Source: Phytoseiulus persimilis (lineage: Eukaryota; Arthropoda; Arachnida; Mesostigmata; Phytoseiidae). Taken from it: DNA of 64,000 bases. The notes beneath the pieces are model-generated. The model searched no databases and had not been told where the DNA came from. It was given only the letters and a program-made list of their open reading frames with translations. Each line of letters begins with the position of its first letter. The stretch's first letter is position 1. The stretch covers positions 23,808,001 to 23,872,000 of the forward strand of contig CM075103.1 in the NCBI GenBank assembly GCA_037576195.1, written 5' to 3'. The position numbers and the translations under genes are program-made. Of this stretch, positions 44,382 through 54,653 are shown one piece after another.

Positions 44382-45204
44382 CTAGTTGTATTTTGGGTTA
44401 GGTATTGGAATGCGACTTGTCCGCCGAACCGCCGCGGGTCGGTCCACCGGTTGTCTTTTGGTACTGGGCGCCTTGCTCGCATTAGCCTCTTCACTATTAT
44501 TGCCGGCTTTGGGAGAAGATGATACGCTGTGACCGCTGTGTCTTGACGGAGTGGGAATGGGATTGAGGAGTGCCCGGTTTCTCCTTGCCATTGTTCCTAT
44601 GGCTTCGTCTCGGACCGTGTATGATCTTGGCTGAGGCAAGACAGTGATCACTGTCCCTCGCTTCCAGATATTTTTATGGGGATATCTGACCCGGACTCTG
44701 TCTCCTTCCAAGAGCTCCGGCTGTTCCCGCGCCCCGCGGTCGTAGTATCGCTTCTGTGAGGTTCGGTCTTCTCTCAACTGTTGTGAAACTCGTTCTGGGG
44801 GTATTGTATTTGGTCGAAGGTTTCCAGGATGTACTGGCAATGGTGTCCTCGTGGTTCTCCCCATCAAAGGTTGACAGGGCGAACCCAAAAGTTCACTCCT
44901 TGGTGCGTTACGGAGCTCCAGCATTGCCATGTAGTACGCTTGCGAATGATACTCAAACTTCCGCAAGATCTTCTTTGCCTCCTGTACCGCCCTCTCTGCC
45001 AAAGCATTTCCCTTCGCGTGGTAAGGACTTGACGTTGTAGTTTCGACACCGATTTTTCTGAGCTCATCCCGGAATTCCTGCGACACGAACTGCGGACCGT
45101 TGTCCGACTTGATTATCGCCGGAAGTCCGAAGTGCTGGAAGATTCCATAGAGAGCTGACAACACCGCCTTTGGTGTGGCTGACTTCATCTTGATGATTTC
45201 GAAA
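44382..45204 (-). pseudogene. pol: Gypsy integrase, front deleted
   Basis: Starts just before FEIIKMKSATPKAV, i.e. after the first catalytic aspartate. The second D is in IIKSDNGPQFVSQEF and the E region is HAKGNALAERAV. The C-terminal domain has DRVRVRYPHKNIWKRGTV (GPY/F-like). The open frame spans the deletion join (45344-44382). It cannot be active without the first D. Confidence 0.8.
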
Positions 45205-46095
45205 TCACTTGGCCTGATTGAGCACCATGCCGGCCTCAACACAACGTTGTAGGACCCTCTCAAGTCGACGATCGTGCTCTTCTTTGGTGGAGCCCCAAAC
45301 CAAGATGTCGTCAACCACTGCGCTGGCGCCCTCCAAGTCTGCAAACAGCTCGTCTGTTAGGCGTTGGAAGACATCCGAAGCACAAACGATGCCGTAAGGC
45401 ATTTTGAGGAATCTGAATCTCCCCCAGGGGCTGGTGAATGTACATAAGTGTGAGCTTCTTTCGTCCAGTTGTACTTGCCAAAACCCTTCGTCCGCATCCA
45501 GTGTTGAGAAATATTTTGCGCCGGAGAGTTTCGATGAGATCTGGTCGAGTCGCTTTGTTGGATGCGGACCTCTCTGTATAGCTTTGTTCAGGTGCGTCGG
45601 ATCAAGGCAAACTCTAATTTTCCCGTTGGCTTTCTGGGTGATGGTTAGGTTAGAAACGAACTCCGTGTGTTGTTCTACTGGCCGAATAACTCCCTTGTCG
45701 ATCATTCGCTCAAGTTCCTTCTTTGCCGCTACCTCGTACTTGACCGGTATAGGACGACACGGGCTTATCATAGGCCTGTAGTCGTCTTTCAGTTGAATGC
45801 TGCATTCGAATTTTTTTATGTTTCCGATTCCGTTGAAGGCTGCCGGGAATCTATTTTTCCAGTGTTGCAATGTTCCCGCATCCTCGGTTAAAGCTCGAAT
45901 TCGTTTGGCAATGCCCAACGTCTCTGCCGTGTCTCCACAGATTGTGGGCGCCACAGGTCCGTCCACTATGTAGAATTTCTCGACGACATTGACGTTTTTG
46001 TGTGACAGCGGAAGGTTCACCGTCCGGCGACAGTTGTGAGCCTCCCCAAAATACGAGAGCAGCCTGGTTTCGACCCGGTTCGCCGCTATTGGTGT
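45205..46095 (-). pseudogene. pol: Gypsy protease end and reverse transcriptase
   Basis: The frame starts inside the BEL LTR (46407) but Gypsy sequence begins at 46095. RT blocks: IDKGVIRPVEQHTEFVSNLT, VCLDPTHLNKAI, YFSTLDADEGFWQVQL (first catalytic D), RFLKMPYGIVCASDVFQ and the catalytic VVDDILVWG. It ends near NQAK at about 45210. Thumb, RNase H and the integrase zinc domain that should follow are missing; the next residues belong to the integrase core. Confidence 0.82.
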
Positions 46096-46388
46096 TGTGA
46101 TGCCACAGTTTGGACTTATACTACAAGAGGGAATACTCTGGTCTGGATCTGGAATCCTCCTGTAGACGCCGTCGTGGCCGCTCTCTCTTGTGCTCGGTGC
46201 GTTGTCTCTCAAACGCTGTGAGACACCTGACTGCCGACCGACTGTCGGCTGCCCACCGGCATCGCCACTGCCGGCGCATGCGCAGTGGGCCGGTCGCACG
46301 GAGAGAACAGCACGCGGCGTATAGTTGAGGATGTACTTTATTCGGTATTTATCAATAAACTCTGAAGCACTCTGTCGAGTGCGTGACA
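46096..46388 (-). repeat. BEL 3' LTR
   Basis: 293 bp, plus-strand TGTGATGCCACAG ... GTGCGTGACA. Nearly identical to 53213-53505. Contains minus-strand AATAAA (46337-46342). Confidence 0.9.
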
Positions 46389-46693
46389 CTCCCGGCCAAA
46401 TTCTCAACTTACACTGGTTTCCTGCCTAGAGCACTTTTGACACATTTTGGTGACCTGAGATGGTCGACCGGAACCTGAGAATTTGAGTATCTAGAACTAG
46501 CGCGTGGTGCAACCGAAACTTCCGAAATTCGAGCGATTGAGGTCTTGAACCCGACATGGGATGAGCCTTAACGAGACGGAAATCCCGCCAACTCTAAGAG
46601 GACACCGACATTTTCCCTCTCTCACGGACTGAAACTCTGGCTTTTCCGAACTTCCGAAATCATTCCCCGAGTCGTTTTGTGACCCTGCACTAC

Positions 46694-47132
46694 GCGATGT
46701 CTCTCACGAGTTTCGAGCGCAGCCCGTTGGGCGTCTTCGTTGTTTCGTTGTCCGTGTCCGGACACTTCGCCGGGACTCCGTATGCCCACCTCCGGGCCGC
46801 CGCGAGACGCGTGTGGGACAATGCCACGCCGGAAGCCCGCCAGCCCTACTACGTGAGTGCCACCGTCGCCCGACGCCGCGGAACGCGGAACCCCCCCCCC
46901 CTCACTGCACGTCCCGTCCGTGCTCGTCGATGCCGTCCACGCCGGGGTGGCGGACCTGCGAGAGGTGGGCCCGTCCAGCGGGCCGCCTGGAGCGGTGCCC
47001 TCACCAACCGCCGAGACCCCCGCCCCGGAGAGCTCCTCCGCCCCGGAGTGTCCCACCAAGGAGGTGGGCACTCAAACCAACGCGTTCGAGATGGGGCTGG
47101 CGCGCAGCCGCCACCTGTCCCCCTTTGTCTGA
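46694..47132 (+). pseudogene. HMG-box-like protein, antisense in the BEL 3' region
   Basis: From ATG at about 46697 (MSLTSFERSPLGVFVVSL) the frame gives LRAAARRVWDNATPEARQPY, then YVSATVARR. W, A, R, PY and A fall exactly as in HMG-box helices 2-3. At a run of C (46891-46901) the protein-like reading changes frame: from there VPSVLVDAVHAGVADLREVG and then EVGTQTNAFEMGL up to the stop at 47132. GTGAGT after the PY codons (46852) is also a possible splice donor. It lies opposite to BEL coding sense between integrase and LTR, so a captured cellular gene is possible. DNA binding is inferred from the fold only. Confidence 0.5.
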
Positions 47133-47583
47133 TTTGTAATATCTCTCTGGTGATTTCGAAATATACTCGATTTTTCCTTTTGGAAGGCCGTCTTTTCCTT
47201 GTATACTAGACATCGTTCTTCCCTCTTCTGCCGTAGCTCACCCGATCAGACTTCCAGTGGGAATAGTAGCTGTATTGGTCGATTTAGAGTTTGGCCTGTG
47301 GCCGTCTTGATTAGGCAGGATCGCTTGCGTCGATCCGTTCTCTCCCCGCCGGAAAGACCGAGAACGCGACACAACGGCCAGTGCGCTCGCGAAGGACTTG
47401 CTTCCTTAAGGAGGCAAACGTCGCCTACCGCTATCGGTCTGCGAGCCTCCGGTGGCCGAATGTGCGCGGAACGTAGGTAGGACAGATCCTCTCCCCGGAA
47501 CCGTTTCCACAGCGCGCGCAGAATTGACCGTTGGTGTTCCCAACGCTTTGAGTAAACTATTGCTGTCGCCGCTTCGCGGTCGT

Positions 47584-50355
47584 TTACGGTTTTAACTTTT
47601 CTGGGGGACCCTGTTTGGCTCTGTAGCCGTAGAGGAGATCCGCTGGGCAGAGAGCGCCAACTTCATTGGGATCGCCCTGGACTGCCGTGAGCGGTCTCTG
47701 GTTGACCATCGCTTCTACTTCTGCCAGGATTGTTTCCAGCTCCCGGAACGGCAACGAGTTTCTACCTAAAATCTTCCTAAGTGGTCTTTTTACGCACTGC
47801 ACCAAGCGTTCCCACCATCCGCCCTGCCAGGGGGCCCTGGCTGTGATAAATTCCCATTCTATCTCTGCGGAAGCTAGGTGGTGCTGAACGGCTGGCGACT
47901 TGACGTGGTCGAAGATGATTTTCAGCTCTTTAGCTGCTCTAACGAACGCTAGCCCGTTGTCGGACATGATTCTGGTGGTTCCGCTGAATCGGCTCAAGAA
48001 TTTTCTCAACGCCAGCAAGAATTCGTAAGCTGACAGGTCTGGAACCAATTGCAGCTGGACTGCTCTCGTATTCGAGCACACGAATAGCAGTATGTACGAC
48101 TTGGAAAGATCTCCGCCTGGAAGACGATAGCTGATTGGTCCCGCGTGATCCACTCCGCAAACCGTGAATGGAGGGGCTGTTGACAGCCTGAAACTCGGAA
48201 TCGGGGGCGCTGGCTCCGCTGCCGCCTCGATCCGGAATAACATGCAAACTTTACAGTCTCTGAGGACTGCTTTGACTGCCTTGCGCGCGCCGAGGATGAA
48301 GTATCTCTTCCTTAGCATGCTCAATGTTGCCGCGACGCCGCCTACATGGAAGCATTTTTTCTCATGGAACAACCTGATGAGCAGTCTAACGGCGTGCGCT
48401 TCCCCTTGAAGCACGATTGGGTACTTTTCATCGTATCCCCACTCTTCGCCGCGTTCCAATCTGGAACGACACCTAACTAATCCCTCGGCGTCCAGGAACG
48501 GTGCCAATTTGAACAGTTTGCTTTCTTTCTGTATTTCCTCACAGTCTGAATCCAGCTCTGCCCTAAACTGGTTTTTTTGGAGACTTTGGATTACTTTGAC
48601 TGTTGCTCTCCATGCCTCGGTTGCCGAAACCGGAGCATCCCGCGGGGATTGCCTTGCTGGCGAGTATCGGCTTGAGAGCCACCTGAGGATTCGCGCCGTG
48701 GAGTTGACCAGCACGCTCCAAGATGATAATCGGGAGCCATCCAATATTGACTGGCTCTGCTCTACCGTCAACATGCTAACCGCTTTCCTTTCTGACTCTA
48801 TTTCGCTTTCGAAGAACTTGTTCAGTGAGTGCCTCTCTGTTGGCCGCCCTTTCTCTGCTAGCCAACTCGGCCCTTTAAGCCACATGGAACTGTATTCCTC
48901 TGACGCGATGTTTGCTCCGCGACTCAACAGGTCGGCTGGATTCTGCGCGGAGGTGACGTAGTCCCACTCCGGCGCCGCTGTCAGGGATTGAATTTCTCTC
49001 ACTCTATTCGCTACGAAAACTTTCAGTCTGTCCGGCGACTCTTTGATCCAGTGTAGCGTCGGGGAGTTGTCGGACCAGTAATGGGACGATTCGAAATGAT
49101 AATTGAGATACAGCTTGATCCTCGACCCCATTCTGGCCACCATGACTGCCCCGACAAGCTCTAACTTATGAATCGAGTAGGTTGATTTTATTGGAACCAC
49201 TCTTGCCTTTGAGGCGACGAGAAAGATCTGCGCGGAGCGGCGTTTCGACATCTCTCTGATGTGTGCCACACATCCGAGTGCCGACAGGCTCGCGTCACAG
49301 AACACGTGCAGTTCTCGGGTGACGTCGCGGTCGTTTGTGTTTATGTTTCGTTGTATGCGAAATTCCCGTGCGTGTTTGAGCGCGTCCGTAGTCTCTAAGA
49401 ATTCTCTGAGAGTGTCTCCTGTCAGCTCTGTGTTCCAATCGAGTTTTTGTTTCCAGCATGTTTGTAGCAGTATTTTGGGTCTGACTATGAGCGGAGAAAT
49501 GAGACCGAGAGGATCGTAAATCTGTGCTGTGCCCTTCAATATGGCTCTCTTCGACGGAATGCTTGCTTCTAGTGTTTCTATCGCCGGCGCGACGTCTATG
49601 TGAAGCTGATCTGTTTTCTGGTTCCAACCTATTCCTAGGAATTTGAAATCCTCTTGATCGAAGGAGACCTGAACATCTGGGTCGCTGAGCGATCTTTCTA
49701 TCTCTCGACCTAACGCTGAACTATTCGTTGCCCATTTCCGCAGCCTGAAGCCTGCCGTCTGGAACGCCTTGAACATGAACTTGAAACACTCCGCGCCTTC
49801 GTTTTCTGAATCTATTGTGAAGACCAGATCGTCCATGTAGAAATGTTGTTCTAAGTCTTTCAGAAAGTGCGCTTTGTCTGGGTGTTGTTGCGCGAGGTGT
49901 CTGATATGGTACGTCAACCCGGCGCAATGAATGAATGGCGACGCCGATGTCCCGAAGTAGAGCGTCGTGCTCCAAAACTCCTTGATCGGCGCCCGCGGAT
50001 CGCTGCTAATTCCCGGGGCCCAAAAAAATCTCAAGAAAGTGCGGTGGTCGGGGCGGATCCTGTATTGCAGGAATGCTTTTTCAATGTCCGACACCACCGC
50101 GATCTCATCCCTTCTGAATCTCAACAGGACCTTGAAAATGTCCGGCAATAGGTTTGGACCATCGTGGAGAACGTCGTTGAGCGCTGCCTCGTCTTTTCTG
50201 TGCGCGCCCGCGTCTTTCACGACTCTGACCTTTAGAAGCTTTTTCTCTGGGTCTCTCTTGACCACCGGCAGAATCGGGAGATAATGAACTAGTTCGCCCG
50301 GCCTTTTCGGTGATGCTAATTCCGCATAGCCTTTCCCTATGTACCGACTCATCAC
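47584..50355 (-). CDS. pol: BEL Pol: reverse transcriptase, RNase H, integrase
   Basis: 923 codons. RT: YLPILPVVKRD, VVSDIEKAFLQYRI (first D) and HFYMDDLVFT (catalytic YMDD). A17-type linker, then RNase H with VFCDASLSALGCVAHI. Integrase: H/C zinc motif ending CKVCMLF, GVDHAGPISYRL (first D), IMSDNGLAFVRA (second D) and APWQGGWWERLVQCVK (E). It ends with LLYGYRAKQGPPEKLKP; the C-terminal domain normally found after this in BEL pol is lacking, so the end may be frameshifted. All main catalytic residues are present, so this is one of the least damaged genes here. Confidence 0.88.
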   Translation of the reverse strand: MMSRYIGKGYAELASPKRPGELVHYLPILPVVKRDPEKKLLKVRVVKDAGAHRKDEAALNDVLHDGPNLLPDIFKVLLRFRRDEIAVVSDIEKAFLQYRIRPDHRTFLRFFWAPGISSDPRAPIKEFWSTTLYFGTSASPFIHCAGLTYHIRHLAQQHPDKAHFLKDLEQHFYMDDLVFTIDSENEGAECFKFMFKAFQTAGFRLRKWATNSSALGREIERSLSDPDVQVSFDQEDFKFLGIGWNQKTDQLHIDVAPAIETLEASIPSKRAILKGTAQIYDPLGLISPLIVRPKILLQTCWKQKLDWNTELTGDTLREFLETTDALKHAREFRIQRNINTNDRDVTRELHVFCDASLSALGCVAHIREMSKRRSAQIFLVASKARVVPIKSTYSIHKLELVGAVMVARMGSRIKLYLNYHFESSHYWSDNSPTLHWIKESPDRLKVFVANRVREIQSLTAAPEWDYVTSAQNPADLLSRGANIASEEYSSMWLKGPSWLAEKGRPTERHSLNKFFESEIESERKAVSMLTVEQSQSILDGSRLSSWSVLVNSTARILRWLSSRYSPARQSPRDAPVSATEAWRATVKVIQSLQKNQFRAELDSDCEEIQKESKLFKLAPFLDAEGLVRCRSRLERGEEWGYDEKYPIVLQGEAHAVRLLIRLFHEKKCFHVGGVAATLSMLRKRYFILGARKAVKAVLRDCKVCMLFRIEAAAEPAPPIPSFRLSTAPPFTVCGVDHAGPISYRLPGGDLSKSYILLFVCSNTRAVQLQLVPDLSAYEFLLALRKFLSRFSGTTRIMSDNGLAFVRAAKELKIIFDHVKSPAVQHHLASAEIEWEFITARAPWQGGWWERLVQCVKRPLRKILGRNSLPFRELETILAEVEAMVNQRPLTAVQGDPNEVGALCPADLLYGYRAKQGPPEKLKP

Positions 50356-50356
50356 T

Positions 50357-51670
50357 TCATCTACTGCCGCGAGGAGTTCTCTGTCTTTGGAAGCCTTGAA
50401 TAGAAATCTCTTTAAGCTGCCTCGCGCGATATTCTCGTTTTTCCCCCAGCGTTCTCAGATTCTCCTTGAAAGGGAGACTGACCATGTATCGGCCTTCTTC
50501 TAGCCTCTCCAGATTGTTTTTTAAAAAAATCTGTAGTTCTGCCTCGACCGCGTCGCCCGACTCCTGGCCTGGATCTCCGATCCCCAGCAATTCTGTTGAC
50601 CACAGAAGCTGCAGATCGGCTTTGATTTCCTCATGGAATGCTGACCTGTCGGCGGTCTCTGACTGCGCGTCTTCGGCTGAACCCAAAACAGCTGGACTGG
50701 ATGTAGTCGGTGCTGTGCCGGTTTCCGGCGTGCTAACCGCTGTTGCTGTTGCCATACTGACAACTTGTGCTGATCTTAGTCTGGTACCTGGCTGGTACAA
50801 ATTTGCTGTCACGAAGACCTGCGACTGCGCGCCGCTGCTACGCGACTCGTCCATTCCCGCTACTATCCAGCCGAAGATGGTTTCGTTCGCGACCATTCTG
50901 TTTTCGAAAACGCGCTCCGTTCCGCACTTAATTTTGGGTATGATATCCCAGCCCAAGAGAACGTCTATCTCACGCCTGCCTATGTTCTCGCCGTGGTCCG
51001 CCAATGGAGCGAGGTTCCACGATTCCGGCGACACCGGGAAGTGTCCCCGGGCTATTTCTGGAAGTTCTGTCGCCTCGAGTTCCACTGCCATCTCGCTGTC
51101 GGATCTGCTTTGAAGCCCGATGCGGTACACGTTGTGCTTCTTGAAGCTGGATACGTTTCCGCCTATCGTGATCATTGCCAGGCTTTCCTTGTATACGGGT
51201 TTTAATCTGAGAGCCCTGACGACATGCTCTGATACGTAAGACCGCTCTGACCCCGAGTCCAGGAAGAATCTAAACACTTGCCTGCCTGAAGGGCAGTTCA
51301 CCCAAACTAGACCGGTCTGAAAGAAAACCAGACCCTTCGGCGTCCTTTTGAGTTTGCCCGTGTCTATCAGGGTTGAGAGTGCCTCTGTTTGCTGCCCCGT
51401 TGCTCTGTCGGCGTTGCACATTATCGCGTAATGCCCTCGGTTGCACCTTTCGCACTTGACATTTCTAGCCCTGCATTTTTTCGCGAAATGGTTGCGCCTG
51501 AGGCATTTGAAACACGTGTTGTTTTTGTCGCAAAGTTCCTTCTTTTCTTCATGCGATAATGATTTTCTACACGATTTTGACTCGTGTTTTGGGCTGGCGC
51601 AAAATATGCAAGAGTGGTCTACTGCTGCGTCCTTCGCGAGAAATCCAACGGTGCCCCTGCCTGGCTCGTG
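50357..51670 (-). CDS. pol: BEL zinc knuckles and aspartic protease
   Basis: Continues the Gag frame. Knuckles: CIFCASPKHESKSC, CFKCLRRNHFAKKC and CERCNRGHYAIMC (about 51605-51420). The protease active site is FRFFLDSGSERSYVSEHVV, of BEL/Pao type, then GREIDVLLGWDIIPKI. A long linker follows. The frame ends at 50357, about where the RT frame starts (50355); a frame change is needed between them near 50400. Confidence 0.8.
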   Translation of the reverse strand, partial: HEPGRGTVGFLAKDAAVDHSCIFCASPKHESKSCRKSLSHEEKKELCDKNNTCFKCLRRNHFAKKCRARNVKCERCNRGHYAIMCNADRATGQQTEALSTLIDTGKLKRTPKGLVFFQTGLVWVNCPSGRQVFRFFLDSGSERSYVSEHVVRALRLKPVYKESLAMITIGGNVSSFKKHNVYRIGLQSRSDSEMAVELEATELPEIARGHFPVSPESWNLAPLADHGENIGRREIDVLLGWDIIPKIKCGTERVFENRMVANETIFGWIVAGMDESRSSGAQSQVFVTANLYQPGTRLRSAQVVSMATATAVSTPETGTAPTTSSPAVLGSAEDAQSETADRSAFHEEIKADLQLLWSTELLGIGDPGQESGDAVEAELQIFLKNNLERLEEGRYMVSLPFKENLRTLGEKREYRARQLKEISIQGFQRQRTPRGSR

Positions 51671-52795
51671 CTAACTACCTTTCCAGTTACCCGGTTTTGA
51701 ATGAAATTGCCTGTCTTTACCGCTAGAGCTGAAATCCCTACCGAAGCGGGAACTGTGGGGACTGCTTGGTCCCGGCTGAGCCGACGGACCGCAGGATCGT
51801 TTGATCTCTTCCTCTCTCTCTAGGTACTCTAGAAGTAATTTAAGCTCGCTGTCCGAGCCGCCTGGCGCCGTCACGGTTTCAAAATTCTTCCTCGTGAACT
51901 CTTCGCTCATTACTCTGGGCAGGCATCTGAGGATGTCCTGCGCGACTGCCATGGAGATTGATTCGAAACTCTTTCCTAAGGATAGCAGCGCCTTGACGTT
52001 CTGGGACAGCGAGGAAACAAAACGGAAGAACTTATCGTTCGCGTGTAGATCTCTGGCTGAACACAGTTTCCGAATTTCCTGGAGATGCTCTTTTTCGGCT
52101 GCGCGTTGGCATCCGAACTTCTTTTCGATGATTCTGACTGCTTCATCGTACTGGTCCGGACTGAATTCCAAGTGTGCGATCTCGAAGGATGGGGGTCCTT
52201 GCAGCGCCTCCTTCAATAGCGTGAATTTCTCGATGGGGTCCATCCCCCTCTTGTGGACATGGACGTTGAAGAGTTGCCACCACTCCCGAAACCTCTTTAA
52301 GTCGCCCGTGAACTTCGGTAGTTTGAAGTGCTTGCTCGCAGTCTGGCACGCGTGGGTTGGTGCTGGCATTTTCGGCCCGTGATCTGGTGCTTCCTTCGAC
52401 CGGCTCGCATGCGCTGCTGCCGTTTTCTTCTTCAGGAGACTTACGGTGCGAGCGTACTGTTTGTCGTAAGCTGCAACCCGCTCCATCGCGTCGTCGAATT
52501 GGGCGATGGCGCATTTGACGAGTAGCGGGGTGATCTGGGAGTTGAGTGAGCGCAACTCCGAGTAGATGTCATCGAATTCTTGCCACTCCGCGTCAATCTG
52601 TTCCTCTGGTACTTCAACCTCCGTCTTCGCCTCGAGGTCCCTAGCTTTCTTCGTGAATCTGGTTCTGACGTTCCGTCGCACCTTGATCAATGTGGTGAAC
52701 TCTGTTTGTTCCTCGACGGTTGGGACTCGGGACCTGAGCTGTGACTCGGCATCCAGCTCGAGCTGATCGGCGTCCTCCAAGGGTGTGGATGCCAT
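51671..52795 (-). CDS. gag: BEL Gag
   Basis: 374 codons. An acidic/basic N-terminal helix region is followed by the BEL Gag core (FKLPKFTGDLKRFREWWQLF; FTLLKEALQGPP; ILRCLPRVMSEEF). It ends with GNWKGS and a TAG. The same frame stays open after the TAG through three zinc knuckles and the protease, so Gag-Pol would be one polyprotein if the TAG were absent or read through. Confidence 0.82.
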   Translation of the reverse strand: MASTPLEDADQLELDAESQLRSRVPTVEEQTEFTTLIKVRRNVRTRFTKKARDLEAKTEVEVPEEQIDAEWQEFDDIYSELRSLNSQITPLLVKCAIAQFDDAMERVAAYDKQYARTVSLLKKKTAAAHASRSKEAPDHGPKMPAPTHACQTASKHFKLPKFTGDLKRFREWWQLFNVHVHKRGMDPIEKFTLLKEALQGPPSFEIAHLEFSPDQYDEAVRIIEKKFGCQRAAEKEHLQEIRKLCSARDLHANDKFFRFVSSLSQNVKALLSLGKSFESISMAVAQDILRCLPRVMSEEFTRKNFETVTAPGGSDSELKLLLEYLEREEEIKRSCGPSAQPGPSSPHSSRFGRDFSSSGKDRQFHSKPGNWKGS

Positions 52796-53212
52796 CGTCG
52801 AGACTGACTCCGGAACCTCTCGCGGCCGTGACAGTGTCGGCGCGTTGAGCCTCGGAATAGCAAATCAACGAACTGGACTCGCCTTGGTAATGAAATCCAG
52901 CCGCCTGGGGTGATTGCACTTGAAGCACTGGCGCTGGACACTGAATGCGGGTTGCGCGCGTGAGGGACGCCCTCGCTGACGCAGCACTTTTGAAGTTGTC
53001 GGAACCTGGATATTTCCCCGAAATATCCGCCGCGAGTCTCACGTAGGACTGTGAGGACTCCTCGATAGCTGATTGCCCTCTTCGGCCGTCTGGATGAACT
53101 GAATAATGCGACGAACTCTGTCCGAAGTCACGCCGTCTGAATCGGCGGATCTGGAATCCTGGTTGACGCTTCTTCTTGAGACTGGCTGGGGTCGTTTAAC
53201 TCGCTGCCACCA

Positions 53213-53505
53213 TGTGCTGCCACAGTTTGGACTTATACTACAAGAGGGAATACTCTGGTCTGGATCTGGAATCCTCCTGTAGACGCCGTAGTGGCCGCTC
53301 TCTCTTGTGCTCGGTGCGTTGTCTCTCAAACGCTGTGAGACACCTGACTGCCGACCGACTGTCGGCTGCCCACCGGCATCGCCACTGCCGGCGCATGCGC
53401 AGTGGGCCGGTCGCACGGAGAGAACAGCACGCGGCGTACAGTTGAGGATGTACTTTATTCGGTATTTATCAATAAACTCTGAAGCACTCTGTCGAGTGCG
53501 TGACA
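53213..53505 (-). repeat. BEL 5' LTR
   Basis: 293 bp, plus-strand TGTGCTGCCACAG ... GTGCGTGACA. Few differences from the 3' copy, so the insertion is fairly recent. Confidence 0.9.
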
Positions 53506-53510
53506 GGTGT

Positions 53511-53732
53511 TCTGTGCTTTCTTAGGTGGTCGATGAATTCCTGTGGCAATACGCTGACATCAGCCCCTGTATCCAATGTGCACCGTACTTTCTGAGAAGC
53601 GATGTTCAGGATTTCTTTCCACTTTCCCGCGGACTTTTTGTCAATGCTCGCGATTCGTATACCGTTGATACTGAAGTCTTCGCTGTCTGTGTCGGAGGAG
53701 TATTCGTTTTGTTCGCGATTGATCGACCACAC
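53511..53732 (-). pseudogene. pol: Gypsy protease, interrupted by BEL
   Basis: Contains the aspartic protease site VRCTLDTGADVSVLP. It breaks off at 53510 where the target duplication GGTGT and the BEL LTR begin; the frame runs on into LTR sequence and stops at 53469. The remaining pol resumes at 46095. Confidence 0.8.
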
Positions 53733-54604
53733 TCGTCTGTTTGATCTCGTGTCTTGTTTCTTTTTTCGTCATGCCGGCGCCAGTTGCTTCTATTTCCAGC
53801 TTCGTTGATGGCCGATCGGCAAACGCGACTGAGGTGTCCTGGCCTGAAGCATCTTGAACATGACTTTCCGTCTGCCGAACATGATTCCCTCCCGTGCTGG
53901 TAGCCACACCGGCCGCAGGGTCCTCTTCCGATAGCCGCTATTTGTTCACGGTTCTTGGGTTCTTCGCTGCCGCTGTGGTTTTCTGTGGTTCTCCACTGTA
54001 TCCCTGCCACGGACCTCGATGAGTCGCCCTTGATGGTTTGCGCGCCCTGGTCGCCGGCCTCAAAACCTCGACATTTTTTAACAGTCGCATCCAGATCGTG
54101 ATCCTCGGCTAGCAGCGTGCGTTGGAGTTCTCGACTGTGTATGCCAACCACAAGTCTTGACTTTATCATTCGATCCTCCAGCTTGCTGAAAGCGCAGTCG
54201 CGCGCCGCCATCTTTATTCTTTCGTAGAAAGTCTCAAACGACTCTCCTGCTTTCTGATCCTTTTCGCGTTGCCAGAAGTAGAAGTCGGCCAGGGTCTCCG
54301 TTGTGGCCTCTCCTGTCTTTTCTGCGATTTTTTGGATCAGTTCATCGTATGGTAGTTTTTCATCCACCTCGTTCCTGTCCATCCATCTTCGAGCTGATCG
54401 CCCCAAACAGTCCAGAAGAGCACAACGTTCGTACTCAGCTGCCTGTTTATCCAAATGTGTGAGCGTCGCGTAGATTTTGAAATCTGATTCAAAACGGCGA
54501 CACGATTCTGCGAGATTTTCTCGTTCTACATTCAGGGGCTTAGGCTTCGTTGCCATAAGCACTCCCGTTGCTATTGTGGTTGTTATTTCGGATGTTTCCA
54601 GCAT
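53606..54604 (-). CDS. gag: Gypsy Gag
   Basis: The open frame extends into the LTR (54733); the likely start is MLETSEIT at 54604, or MATKPKP at about 54556. The middle has retrotransposon Gag helices (FYFWQREKDQKAGESFETFY; DRMIKSRLVVGIHSRELQRT). Two zinc knuckles follow: CGRCGYQHGRESC and CSRCFRPGHLSRVC, then a basic tail ending at 53606. It overlaps the protease frame (53732 down), as expected for -1 frameshift expression of Pol. Confidence 0.75.
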   Translation of the reverse strand: MLETSEITTTIATGVLMATKPKPLNVERENLAESCRRFESDFKIYATLTHLDKQAAEYERCALLDCLGRSARRWMDRNEVDEKLPYDELIQKIAEKTGEATTETLADFYFWQREKDQKAGESFETFYERIKMAARDCAFSKLEDRMIKSRLVVGIHSRELQRTLLAEDHDLDATVKKCRGFEAGDQGAQTIKGDSSRSVAGIQWRTTENHSGSEEPKNREQIAAIGRGPCGRCGYQHGRESCSADGKSCSRCFRPGHLSRVCRSAINEAGNRSNWRRHDEKRNKTRDQTDECGRSIANKTNTPPTQTAKTSVSTVYESRALTKSPRESGKKS

Positions 54605-54653
54605 ACTGACGTTTGAAGGAGGTTGCCGCGTTGGATTCACCTCTCTGACACCA

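Larger units (their letters stand above)
46096..53505 (-). mobile_element. BEL/Pao LTR retrotransposon inserted in Gypsy
   Basis: 7410 bp with 293-bp LTRs and the 5-bp duplication GGTGT at 46091-46095 and 53506-53510. Gag, protease and pol lie on minus in BEL/Pao order. After the 5' LTR, TGGTGGCAGCGAG is a possible primer site (about 53212-53200). About 1.2 kb separates integrase from the 3' LTR, with a plus-strand HMG-box-like frame. BEL/Pao elements are known only from animals. Confidence 0.9.

Noticed and set aside
46101-46407. N-terminal extension of the Gypsy RT frame (RPAHCACAGSGDAGGQ)
   Set aside because: Encoded by the BEL LTR; it is an open-frame accident, repeated at 53218-53505.
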